Below, in pieces: positions 35,201 through 46,945 of a DNA stretch of 64,000 nt. The notes below the pieces were generated by a model. That model ran no database searches. It was not told the DNA's origin and saw only the letters and a program-made list of their open reading frames with translations. Position 1 is the stretch's first letter. Every line of letters begins with the position of its first letter. Source of the stretch: Zelopaecilomyces penicillatus (Eukaryota; Ascomycota; Sordariomycetes; Hypocreales; Pseudodiploosporaceae); NCBI GenBank assembly GCA_005765155.1, contig VCCP01000004.1, forward strand, positions 4,154,001 through 4,218,000. The letters are read 5' to 3'. The position numbers and the translations under genes are program-made.

Positions 35201-36830
35201 CTTCGGCCATGCCAACATGCACTTGTGCTGCGCTGCCTCGCTGGCAATACACAACCCTTGTTCATGGTGTCTCTCTCCGATACGAGTAGGAAGCACACTC
35301 ATCCGTACTCTCACCAGAAGGAAGCGGATAAATTTCCAGGAGGCTATTGTTCCGTCGATGGTGATAAGTCACCAAGTGTGAATAATCATGGATTTGTGGT
35401 AGATGGCGGTGGATAGCGCTAGGTGGTGTAGACTATGAAGCCTCCATTGTTGCCATTGCCTATGCTTTGTGATACCGAAGGCCGTGGTGCAACCGGCCTG
35501 AGCTCTATTTGCCAGAAAGCATGCAACCCGAAATGTATTGGCAAGGCTGCCAGCTTCTATGCAGTAGCAACCCGTTGACACGAGTTTGGTCGTCTTTGGT
35601 GATCACGTCGCCGTCTGTGTGCTCGTTTGTTTCCACGGAACGTCCCGGAATGTTGTCACAGCTTCTCCAGATACCTTCCATCAATAAAACCTCCACATGC
35701 AGCCAGTACTAGTAGCATTGCTGCCGCCATTTGCTGATGCGCTTGCTGGCCGTTGGTGTCGCTGGTTCTGCCTCCTTCTCTCCCTGCCTGTGTCAACAGA
35801 AAACCGCTAGGTGGCCCTAGAAAGTGGTCTCGCCCATCGTTCCTCGCCCACCCACCATCACTCGCACCACCCACCACCCATCATCCACCATCCCTGACAT
35901 CGCAGGGACTCCTCCAGGGACTCGAGGGACTCACTCCAGGGACGGCCCTCTTCTGACACTACCACGCTACTGACTGCCACATGTGCAGCCGAACCAGGCA
36001 TCTCCCCGTTGACTGCTTTGGGGCTTTGGAAAGCGGCTGACCCTCGTCGAGTACCTATCCCAAAGCCGGCAATACATCTACCTGGAGTATGTACAGTTAA
36101 AGTAGGTACGAATACAGGCAGAAGCAACGTCGAGTCCCTCACCTGGCGTCTTCACCTCCACATTTCGAGTACATCTTTCAACGCATCGCCTCCGCCGCCC
36201 CCAACACACTTGTTCTTCGTTGCTCTGCTCGTTCCCTACTCGTTCCTCATCTAGTATCCCGGGGGAGGCTTATTTCTTACTCGCTATCAGTTGTATGCAG
36301 ATTCGCCGTTTTTGCACCCCTCCTCTACTATTCTCCAGTCTATAAACTACGGCCGCTTGTCCCCCTTTGCCTGCGACTGGCTTTGCCTCCCGATTCTGCC
36401 ATCCTACATTTGTTGTCGATTCCTCGATTCCCCCCCGTGTCCATTATTCTTTTTGCAGCAATTTATTCATGCAACCAGGGCTCATACTTAATCAAGCCGG
36501 CCCCCAATAGAGTTCACCACAAACTCTTTCTTTGTTGCCATATTGAAGTCGTTAGCACACATATTCTCCGCCGTCACAAACATCGGAGGACAAATTCAAC
36601 ATAGGGAAAAACAGCGAACAGACCAGGACGCACAACTTATTCGATACTGGTGACAGCGACTTTTATTGTTCCCGTTTCGTTACGATTATTTTTATTCGAA
36701 GGCTCTCTGCCAGCCAGAGGTCCCGGTATCTACGAACTTCCCAAAGGTATCGATCGTGTGTGGTATGTTCTATACATGTTAGGTTTGTTGCTCCCATCAA
36801 CAAATACCATTTGCGCATATACACAGATAT

Positions 36831-36850
36831 ACACACACACACACACACAC
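36831..36850. repeat. (CA)n microsatellite
   Basis: Ten AC units in a row, in the region upstream of the Pumilio gene. Confidence 0.9.
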
Positions 36851-38059
36851 CGCACTCGCACATGCATATCCTTGGAATATAGATTTCCTTGGGGCCTTGT
36901 CAATGCACCATCATCTTTGCCCCCTGCCTGCCGGCGTGGCCTAACTGTGCTGGCCGTCAGCCTTACCGACAGAGAGTGCTGTCCCCATCCTCCCGCCTCC
37001 GCAACCTAGCCAGCGCCCGCCACCAATCTTTTCTGATGTTGTGATTCGCACCGCAGCTAGAGCCAACCTCTCCAACTTTTTTTTTTGTATCGATCGCCTC
37101 AGCTGACGGGGTCTGCTCCTCTCTTTGCTAGCCATCACCTAGTTCCGCCCCTAGGACGACTGGTCGGGGACGCGGTCGTTCCATTCTCCATCTCGATACG
37201 ACTTGACTATTACCAGTACAATTCTTACTTAGAAACCTACCTTCTCAGAACAGCAAGCCGCTCGTCTAGACCCAGCGGCAGTTCCATCGCTGGGGCCGTC
37301 TCCGTTGCTTTAGGCCACATCAGTGAAGGGGCCACAGGGGCTAAACCAGACCGCGACTCGGCTATCGTTGTACCAGCAGCGAAGGAAAAACATTCCCGTC
37401 CAGACCCATCTCTCAGCCGCTAGACGCCCGTTGTTGAGCCAAGTTTGGCTTTGTTTTTCACCTGCACGAGCAAGCCCACAGGCAGAAAAAGGGCCCCCCC
37501 CTGTGCAGTATTAGCAGGCCGTTGCTGCTAGAACGAACGGAAACACCATCAGTCAACTGGGTCGCAGTGGAACGTCCTAGACAGCCCAGACAGCCAGCAG
37601 TGCGGCACAACTTGGCCGCCCAATATGACAACTGCAGTAAGTTTGGAAGAATTCTCAGAAACGCTGCATTGGCAAAGTTACTTTGCGGCCCATTTGTGAT
37701 TTTTTTCTGTTTGGGTTTGATTTTTTTCTTTCTCTGCTGCCAGCCCCAGGCACACGACTCACCGAGCAGAGGGCGGGTACAAGCCCTCACCCTGGCGCTG
37801 AGTTTGGCGGCCGAGCCACGACGTCAGAGGGGAGGGGGGCTCGAGTGTCTCAAGCTCAAGGTTGTGTTTGCACCAAACTAGCGCACGCGGAAGGAGGCTT
37901 GATTCGTCCGGGCGGGCCACGACAGTCCAGACTCCCCACGCTGTTTCCTGATCCCAACCCAGCATTGTTTCGCACTTATTCTTTGACCGCTGCACAATCG
38001 CTGACTGCCATTTTTCTCATCTTCCTTAGGCCAGGTCGAGGGGATTCCCAAGTTTTACC

Positions 38060-40729
38060 ATGCCCTCTGGATCCGCAGACAAGACGCAGCAGCCCATGGG
38101 CTCGGGCTTTCCGGGCTCCAACCTCTATCCTAATAAGAACATTTGGAATCCGGCCTTCAACTCTAGAGACCGCTCCATTGTCTCCAAAGGTTTGTACCAT
38201 CCCACTGTTGCATCCCAATGCGCCGTCTCCCCTGTGGCCGCCACGGCCTTACATGTAGCCTCACACACTCACACGATGATGTAGAATCTGATGAGAGCCC
38301 AACCGGTTCCAGTGCCCTCAACGCCAACTCCGAAGCCGATGTTTGGGGCTCAATCCCCTGGAACGCTGAAAATCCATCTCGCTCAGTCAACACCTCCCCC
38401 TCTAGAACACGAGATGGAGGCATCCCGAACCCCTCCGCCTTCTACGATCATCACGCAGCGATAGGTACCAAGAAGGGCGCTTATGGCGTTAGCAACTTCC
38501 AGGATGAGACCGAAGGGTACAGTTCTGCCTATGCGACCCAGAAGCGGACTGCCGCAGATGCAGTGTACATGGATTCTATCGGGCCATTCTCTCATTCTCG
38601 CGATACCAGCTTGCCCCCGTCGCGTGGTTCTCCAGCCTTCGCGCCTCTCTACCATCATCATGGTGGACACACTCCCAGCAACTCCATCCACTCTCAAAGA
38701 CAGATATCCAACCACGCCATTTCCTCATTTCCCACCCAGGCGAGCAATCAGCGAGCATTTAACTTCAACAAGCAGCTCGAGGACGATCTAACTCTCCGCT
38801 TCGCCCGGCAGATCGCCTTAGATAACTCGGTCAATAACGGTCAGCCATTTGATCCTGCATCTGCACCATTTCAATTTAATCCCGGGTCGCAGCCTTGGAT
38901 CGGCGAAAACGCCCGATTCGCAAATGGGCTTGAGTTCAGTGCCGACCACCTACCTGGGCAATTTGCGGCCATGAAGCGCCCTTCTATTGATAGGATTTCG
39001 CCGGCACCGCCATACCGGCTTGACAATGCTGGTAGCCCGAGGAATTACGCGTCAAGCCCCGAGGCTTGGATCAACAGACCGGTCTCTAGGGATCCAAGGA
39101 CTGTTGACCAGGAACGACGGAATTCTATCCAGCAGTATGCTGCAAACTACCATGCCTCGTTTTATCCCAGCCAGTATCCTTATGCTGGTCTCCCGCCCCA
39201 GTACGCACCGAATTTCACCGACGCTTACCCCCAGAGCTTTCGCCATCCTATGCTGCCTGGCTACAACCTCCCACCTATTCATGCTGCCTACCCATTAGCC
39301 TCAGCACTTCCTCCTGTCCGACCTGCCCGGGATCAAGATCCTGGCAAGGGCATGCGTAGTGTGGTCCTCGATGATTTCCGCATGAGCAACAAGTCGAGCA
39401 AGCGTTACGAGCTCAAGGACATTTACAATTATGTCGTGGAGTTTAGTGGTGACCAGCATGGCTCAAGGTTCATTCAGCAAAAGCTTGAGACAGCTAACAG
39501 CGATGAGAAGGATCAAATCTTCCGAGAGATTGAGCCGAATGCGACCCAGCTGATGAAGGACGTATTTGGAAACTATGTCGTTCAAAAATTCTTTGAACAT
39601 GGTAACCAAGTCCAGAAGAAGGTTCTGGCAGACAAGATGAAGGGCAAGGTGGTCGATCTTTCAGTGCAAGTCTATGCTTGCCGTGTAGTCCAGAAGGTAT
39701 GGCTGTTCCTGTCACCTGATAAACGTGATTACTGACAACGGCTTTGCAGGCACTCGAACATGTCCTAGTGGAGCAACAAGCTGAGTTGACCAAGGAGCTG
39801 GAACCCGAAATTATTAGAGTCATCAAGGACCAGAATGGCAACCATGTGGTCCAGAAAATCATTGAGCTGGTCCCTAGGCAGTACATCGAGTTCATCATGA
39901 GTGCCATACGGGGACAAGTAACACCCCTAGCCTCGCATACATATGGATGTCGGGTAATCCAACGAATGCTCGAATACGGAACTGAAGCAGACAAGGCGGA
40001 AATCATGGCGGAGCTACACGCATCTGCACAAATTTTGATCACTGACCAATATGGCAATTATGTCGCGCAACACGTGATCCAGAACGGAAAACCAGAAGAT
40101 CGTGAGAGACTCATCCAACTGGTCATGTCTCAACTGCTTGCATTATCAAAGCATAAGTTTGCATCTAATGTGGTGGAAAAATGTATTGAGCACGGGTCAC
40201 CCGAACAGCGAACTGTCATTCGTGAGCAGCTCACAACTACCGGAAGCGATGGCAATAACCCTCTGCAACAGATGATGCGGGACCAGTATGGAAACTATGT
40301 TATTCGTGAGTCAACTCCAAAATGCAATTGCCTTTCCCCACATGCTTCGTGACGCTAAATTTCAACACAGAAAAACTGCTGGGTCAGCTTCAAGGTGTTG
40401 AGAGGGAGACTTTGGTCGAGGATATCAAGCCTCAATTTTTCGCTTTGAAGAAGAACGGCGCCTCAAGGCAGCTACAAGCGTTGGAGAAGCTTCTGGGATT
40501 ACCCGCAACAGGTACATCAGGGAAGAACGAACACTCGTCTGGTCAATCGGATGCCAACTCAGTTGCCCCGACTCCGTCCCTTACCAATGAAACCAACAGC
40601 CCCCTGAGCAGTAGCCCGCCGAGCACGCATGTCAGTGCCGTTGGTATGCCCTCGGATGATGGAGCAAAGCACTTGTCAAGCAACGGGGGCGATGATGCTG
40701 CTATTCGGGTTCGCGACATCGAGGCTTAG
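38060..40729 (+). CDS. puf3: Pumilio-family RNA-binding protein, Puf3/PUM type
   Basis: Exons 38060-38189, 38285-39696, 39750-40305 and 40371-40729 join in frame to give 818 residues. A long low-complexity N-terminal half is followed by a complete PUM homology domain of eight repeats. The base-reading residues in order are SRxxQ, NYxxQ, CRxxQ, NHxxQ, CRxxQ, NYxxQ, SNxxE and NYxxQ. By the established Pumilio code this reads UGUAUAUA-like targets (UGUANAUA), as for yeast Puf3 and human PUM1. Such proteins bind 3' untranslated regions in the cytoplasm and lower mRNA stability or translation. The last intron lies inside repeat 8 (NYVI|QK). The C-terminal tail is Ser/Thr/Asn-rich. The domain assignment is firm; the mRNA targets in this fungus are not known from sequence. 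Confidence 0.94.
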
Positions 40730-42572
40730 AATCAAGTTACACACGGCTTGATACCCAGATTGTGCGCGCCTCTCCAATATAGCAATCCCTTCTATTATGT
40801 GTATAATGATAAGAAGCGATTGTCGCTTCTTGTCGACGAACTCTCACCTAAATTGATGGGGGGGGGGGGGGGGGGGGTTACGGAGACTATGACTGACATT
40901 TACACACTTCTTTTTTCATGGAAATATACGGCACACTGACTATACTCTTGCATCATCCTAATGTACTTGGTTGCGGGGAGGAATAGAAACCGCGATGATG
41001 TCCCCGGTTTGGCAGATTACCATTACATGATACCTCAGTTCTGGATAGTTTGTCATGGGTGACTCTGCAGCCAAAGCATAGCGGCACAAAATCACCACTT
41101 CTGTTATTGGGCATTTATTTAGGTGATGAAGCAACCAAAAAGGATTTTGTTCTTTTCAAAGACATTTTTAGGGTTCCAGGGTTTTTTGTTTGAATTGTTT
41201 TGCTGAGTCACTCCTTTCCAGGTTGTCAATATTTGTGGCAAAGCTTCGCAAATTACGGGACTGGCGGGATGGAATGCAAAGGTGATGGGAACTGAAATAG
41301 GATCTTGATGGGCGAATAGGGGACAGATGATTTACAACCTGGACTGTATTCTACGGATATGGAGCGGAGGTGAAGACAATTGGGTCTGGGTGATTTGTCC
41401 ATAAAGCGTGTAGTGTTGCGATACAATTGTCTCCATCTCTTCAGTGTACTTGACACGTATGGCGGATCGTGATTAGCAAGGTCCATCATGACATGACCAC
41501 TAACTGATCTCCCAAGAGCCCCAGCACCGTCCAGGCGCACCGAATCATTCGGAAGGGGGCGGCAGTCGTGGTGAGCGGCGGCAGTTTTGAAACGGGTAAG
41601 ACGGAAAATTTGGCTTCCGTGTTGGGTTACATGCGTCTGAAACCTAGCCCAATGCACAGGCAATTTCTCGTTGTGGCTTGTGTGTGCCTTGGAAGTGGCC
41701 TGGCCGATCATCAATTGCGTCTTTTGTTGTTTTGCGGCATGTCAAGTCAAGCCGAGGACTGGGGAGATATTTTGTTGCTCTCGCGAGTCATCCATCGTAC
41801 AAGTAGGTAGATCTACTAATCTGGGATACAGCAGTCTAGCTACCGTCTGTTATTAGTACATGCCTGTTTGGGGTTGACTCTCCAACTGATGCGATGCCTG
41901 GCGGCTCTTGGCGCTGAGCCGGTGTCTGTATACTCCGTATATACTACAGAGTATTACTACATCGGGTTTTACAGTAGCTGGGAAGCAAGATTCATACGTA
42001 ATTGTAGTCCCTACTACGTTCAGGGTTTATGGGGTCTACGAGCACCTAGTTGAGATGAACATGAACATCTAATATCTAATTGAGACATGTTCTCTCCCGG
42101 TTTTCTGGTCGAGGAACCCGCTGTACCGAGGGTGTCGGTCCACTATAAGCAAGCCGTGTCACGCTCAATCGGCCCTCTGCCATTATTACTGTCCTCCTTC
42201 TTTCATCCATGACCAACGAGTAAACGGCCCAGGGGCTAGTGAGAGGCATTCTTCTGATTACATAACATGTCCGAATCTGGATGGAGCAAGTAGTACGTCA
42301 CCGACAATGAAGGCTTTGGACGTATCGATTGACTGGGATGGGTGATTTTGGCGTCCGACTTCGCTCGCCTCACCCGATAATAGCCACTCTCTATTGGGAA
42401 AACACGTGGCTGTCATTTCCTATCATCAACATTCCCAACAAATCGGATAAAGTCGTCACCCTGAGGCTCTCGACTGCATTCCCAGAACAGAGCCGAGGAA
42501 TCATTCAACGCCTCTGCTCTTTTACCTGCGAACCGATCCAAAGTGTCCTCACGGTCAATCGCGCTTAACGCC
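40730..42572. other. Intergenic region
   Basis: It holds the Pumilio 3' flank, including a 20-base G run at 40858-40877, and the promoter of the next gene. No gene recognised. Confidence 0.6.
40858..40877 (+). repeat. G20 homopolymer
   Basis: Twenty consecutive G on the plus strand, 129 bp after the Pumilio stop codon and probably within its 3' untranslated region. Its length in the assembly may be uncertain. Confidence 0.85.
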
Positions 42573-44120
42573 ATGTCTGTCGGTAGATTGACTTTTCTAT
42601 ACCCTCAGCTGTTGCGCGCAGCGAGGGGCAGCAGCGCCTCACTACTAGGCAGCTCCTTCGAGGCCGGCGCTGCGGTCGGCGGCACCCGCCAATGGACCAG
42701 AGCAAAGAGCGCATTTCCTCGTCATGGCAAGGCGGTCGAGCCGGCGGAGTGGGAGAAACAAAAGCAGCAGCAGACTACTGTGGCGCCAGAATCGGCAGCG
42801 CAAACGGATACCAGCAACACGGCAACAGCGGGAATGGAGGAGGATATGATGGATGATGCGGAAGAAGGGATTGAAACAGTGGTGGTGGCTCCAAAAGAGC
42901 AGGAAACCAAAACGAAGCAGCCGGAAGAGGCCAAACCGTTGGAGCCTAGTGAGAGTGAGTTAAAAGCGGCTTCGACATTAGCATCGCAATCGAAACCGAA
43001 ATCGCAGACGCAGACGCAGACACAGGCGCAATCACAAGTCGCATCGGAAGAATCAAGCAAAGCGCCAGCTAGTCCCATTATACAGTCGCAAGGATTGGGA
43101 GAAGGTCAGGGCCAAAGTGCAAAGAGCGACGAACCGCAATCAAGTGCTCTGGATGCCGTGCTGCAAATGCCAGCGCCAGAGAAAGTGGCCAAGCAGCACC
43201 CTTCCATGTCACCTGCACCATATATACATCACTTCGACAGCTATTCTCTTGTCAAACAACTCCAAGATGGGAACTACTCACATGAGCAGGCTACGACAGC
43301 TATGAAAGCCATACGTACCATCCTCTCACAAAATTTGGATGCGGCGCAGGAGAGCCTAATTAGCAAAAGCGATGTGGAGAATGTAAGTTAAAATACCTCG
43401 AATGAAACTATATAAATGGTTCACCAACAAGAGTATCGCTACTTGGTTAAGGAAACTGGTTTGCGTTGACTAACTGGCAACCCATGTAGGAGTCGTATCT
43501 ATTCACGGCGGCTTGCTCCGAGCTGAGAACGGAGATTAAGAACGGCCGGCGAATTGAGGACGAAGAGATGAGACAGCAAAGGACACATTTGCAGCATGAG
43601 GTTGACAACTTGACGCAGTCGCTTAACCAGGAGTTGTTGACGCTCACGGACAATGTGCGTGGCATTTTTAACGACCGGAAGATGACTGTCAGGGAAGAGC
43701 AGAGATCAGTTGAGAGTGCGGTACGTTATCTAAATTCTCTTGTTCTTTGATCCAGCTTGAGCATATTGTCAATATGCTCCTATGGCTTGTTCTGAGAACA
43801 CCGTTTATTAGTTGTGCTCATTTCTGACATTTATATATCAGATTCAACAAATCAACTACAAGATGAGCATCATGCTCAGCAGCGACTCCAAGTCAGAGAT
43901 TGAAGGCTTACGATGGATCCTGATCCGGCGTTCCGTTTTGGGGATACTCTTCATGGCTATTTTGACGCTAGGCACTCTGCGATACGCGACATACACGAGC
44001 CAGAAGCGGCAAAAGGAGGCTCAGCGCAAGAAGAAGGAAGAGGAAGAGATGCGCAGAGAGGCCGGGAAGAGGGACCGCAGTTCGGCACCCGATGCTGCGC
44101 AGATATTGGCGGCTAACTGA
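42573..44120 (+). CDS. Mitochondrial CCDC90/DUF1640 membrane protein (Fmp32/MCUR1 family)
   Basis: Exons 42573-43382, 43490-43720 and 43842-44120 join in frame to give 439 residues. The N-terminus is basic and Ser/Ala-rich, like a mitochondrial presequence. Residues about 60-215 are a variable Gln/Glu/Ser-rich linker. From HHFDSYSLVKQL (about 218) onward it matches the DUF1640 domain: a long coiled coil rich in Glu and Gln and then RWILIRRS before a transmembrane segment at about 378-396. A charged tail (KKKEEEEMRRE) follows. Relatives are yeast Fmp32 and animal MCUR1/CCDC90, inner-membrane proteins linked to respiratory complex assembly and calcium uptake. The exact role in fungi is unsettled. 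The ATG at 42573 is the first in frame. Confidence 0.88.
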
Positions 44121-44969
44121 AAACGTGTTGGAGGTGGCTTGAGTCGGTATATGAGCACCCTCATTAACACCAAGGACATGTGAGGTTGGGGAGAGGCATT
44201 GATTGTATGTATGAATGACTGGGACTGGGGATTGGCTGGGATGATACCCAATAGACGAAGAACGGCATTGCACCAGGGAGTGGAAAATGGCGGAAATCTT
44301 AGTTCATTGACACGTACACGACTGCATCACTTCCAATGTAATGCTTCGTGCTACCTTTACATCAGCTGGATCATGAAGCAGCGACATCACACCGGATTGA
44401 TTAGGATATCTGACTTGACACCGGACAGTGGACTTCGACGCCACGCCTGTTTACTTGAGTTTCCAAGTTGTGAGATGTAATAAATAGAAAGCATCTATAT
44501 TCATAACAGATACATCCTCATGCAGGCTGCAAGCCACTTAAACGCCTAATTCATCATTATAGACTGTGTTGGTGTTGTTTGTGTAACACCAAACACACGA
44601 AACAACATCCAGAACAACTAACGTCGCGCCCCTCAACACCGCACACCCAGCGGTTCTGGACATCACGTGCTACCGCCAATTGAACGACATGCGACAACCA
44701 AACTGTCGACACTCTGACAGGGTGCCCACCCCCCACTTTCGCGTCTTCCTTGGAAACGGGACATGAGAGACGCGTTTTATCTAAAGAACCGTGAAGTACA
44801 TACATTCGATACAGGTTCATGGGGTGACGAACAAGGCGAAAGAAGAAGAGCAGCAAGACATTGGAAGTAAACCAAAAAAACAAAAAAAAAAACAAAGGCA
44901 TGGATGCTCTGTGAGCTTGATTAGAGAGGAAGGAATTGGTAGTTTCAGGTTGTTGGCACCGCAATACAA
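44121..44969. other. Short intergenic region
   Basis: It contains the 3' flank of the mitochondrial gene, with an AATAAA at 44479-44484, and the Nnf1 promoter and leader. An open run on the minus strand at 44557-45009 has no recognisable product. Confidence 0.6.
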
Positions 44970-46052
44970 ATGGCGACCGAGACGCATAGCCACCATGATG
45001 CGCAATCAACTACAGCAGCGACAGACACCGCCACCTCCGCCATGGATATAGATTCAACCGAGCAAGCCGCCATTGCTGGACAAGAGGAACCGGCAACAAA
45101 TGCACCCGAGGGGACAGTACCAACAACAGAAACCGCGACAACTTCAACTTCGACGATAGCCTCATCGGGGGCCCCCCTCCCCCCGCAGCAGCGCTCTGCT
45201 ACCCCCTCCTCCTCCTCTACCATGGCCACGACTACGAATACGACTACCACAGCCGCCCCCGTTGCGCCAGGTCCTCGCGCCGCCCGTCTCCAGGATCTCT
45301 ACGCCCAGAGCCTCCGCCGCACGCTCGGCAAACTCGCATGGGATAACTTTGCGGCCTGCTATCCGACTGTAGGCCGCCGCGCAGAGGGTGTGCTGCGCCA
45401 GGTCCAGGCCCAGATGGTGGACAAGCTGGGCGAGAAGTGTGAGGTAAGTTGAACAGCAAAGAAACATTATAAATGGCGAATAGTGGTGGACGGACGATAG
45501 AGACACTTGACTAACATGTGGATGTGTGTCTTTCTTTTTATTTTATAGAAAGAGTTTGACAACATCATGACCGCTAGGCAGGTCGTGCCCAAGTTGAACG
45601 AGCTGGAACGCTTGATAGCCGATGCCTCTGACCGCCGTGCCTCTACCTCTGGACCGGAACCAACACCGTAAGATACCCCCTGAACTCCGAAGTTGATATA
45701 CGTTACCTTCCCTTCCCTTCCCCCTTAACAAAAGACCAACAAGCTAAACAAACCCAAAACCCACCACAGACCTCATCTCCTCCCCGCTGGCGACATCCTC
45801 GCCGCCCACCTCGCCCCCTCCCTCGCCGCCCACCAGTCCCACCTCAACGCCCGCCTCCAGACCGCCCAGTCCCACAACGCCCTTTTATACGACGACATCC
45901 GCCGCCAGCGCGACCAAATCGACGCCCTCCTCGAATCCCTCGACGCTGCTGTCGCCGATGTGCAAGGCGCCAACGCTGTGCTTGGTCCTATTGTCGGACA
46001 GCTCGCCGCTGAGGCGAGACAGGCTGACCTAGATGTTGCGGGGCCGCGGTGA
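44970..46052 (+). CDS. NNF1: Kinetochore protein Nnf1 (MIND/Mis12 complex)
   Basis: Exons 44970-45443, 45549-45667 and 45770-46052 join in frame to give 291 residues. Residues 103 to about 200 match Nnf1: RAARLQDLYAQSLRRTL, WDNFAACYPT, then KEFDNIMTARQVVPKLNELE across the first splice junction. The C-terminal third is a predicted coiled coil (HQSHLNARLQTAQSHNALLY...). Nnf1/PMF1 is a subunit of the MIND complex, which links the inner kinetochore to the Ndc80 microtubule-binding complex. The first 100 residues are an unusual Ser/Thr/Ala-rich extension. In-frame ATGs at residues 25 and 85 are alternative starts that would remove part of it. The conserved core is clear; the true start is less sure. 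Confidence 0.88.
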
Positions 46053-46813
46053 TCTCATAACGAGGATGCTTTTTTTTTTGAAATGGAACTTGACTTACAT
46101 ATTTTACTACCACCTTGCGGGTGATGCTGACTTTGGTATATAACAACGATGGGTGTGGAGGTTGGAAGCTGGCGTCTTGGTTGAAAACTGGAATGCACGA
46201 CAGATGAAAACGGGAAAGCCTGAATAACTGCATTTACAAATGATGTGGATTGAGAAACCATGTGTAAATGAACAGGACTTTATTCCTGTATCTCTTTATG
46301 TTGGAGCCAGTAGTTTACTGGTCCAAGGACACTAAATGATACCCTCACAGAAATATGTATTGTAACTGCTGCTTTACATCACTGATATTGACTTGATTCA
46401 AAGGCACGGCGTTACCTATATAGTCTTGATTGCCATAACTTTGTTCCAAAGTCACATTCGTTAAATGTCAAAGTTTCATAAAAGTGTTTCATTGCAAGCT
46501 TGCATCGTAGACATGACTCATATGTGGTTTCGTATATACAAGCTCCAGACGGAACCATATGCAAACGGCTACATACATGCGCTTGCTAGCCTTATATAAT
46601 GGTAGGCAGCATCGACGCCCCAAAGTTAAAACATCAAAACTCCAACCCGTAAATGCGATTCCCATCGCATATGTATAATCAAGATGCAGTCACCCCATAA
46701 AACACGCCTCATATGCAGGAAATTCGCAACGCTTGCTTTTTCATATGTAGTCACCCTCTGTTGAACTCCTCGTTCGAAAACACCTGGTCGGTGTGTCGTT
46801 GCGTAGGTAGTAT

Positions 46814-46844
<31 letters not shown>

Positions 46845-46945
46845 CCGGAGCGACTTCCTTTTTTGGGTGAGAGTTGGTCGTCCGTATCAAACTTGATGTT
46901 CGACATTGCTGGCCCCCTTTGCGGTAAGATCGGATACTTTTTCTA
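46053..46945. other. Intergenic region between converging genes
   Basis: AT-rich 3' flanks of Nnf1 and the PH-domain gene, with a TA dinucleotide run at about 46816-46838. No gene recognised. Confidence 0.6.
46816..46838. repeat. (TA)n microsatellite
   Basis: About eleven TA units between two converging genes. Confidence 0.9.

Larger units (their letters stand above)
27984..38059. other. 10 kb region without a recognised gene
   Basis: No open frame here matches a protein family or carries plausible splice sites. Positions 28340-28390 hold GA repeats. Positions 28600-29230 form a GC-rich block described separately. Positions 29300-34500 are AT-richer, with many short overlapping frames. Positions 35000-38059 are CT-rich with T runs and CA repeats and probably include the promoter, leader and perhaps leader introns of the Pumilio gene. 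GGGACTC occurs three times at about 35900-35935. No transposon protein or long terminal repeat was apparent by eye. Confidence 0.5.
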
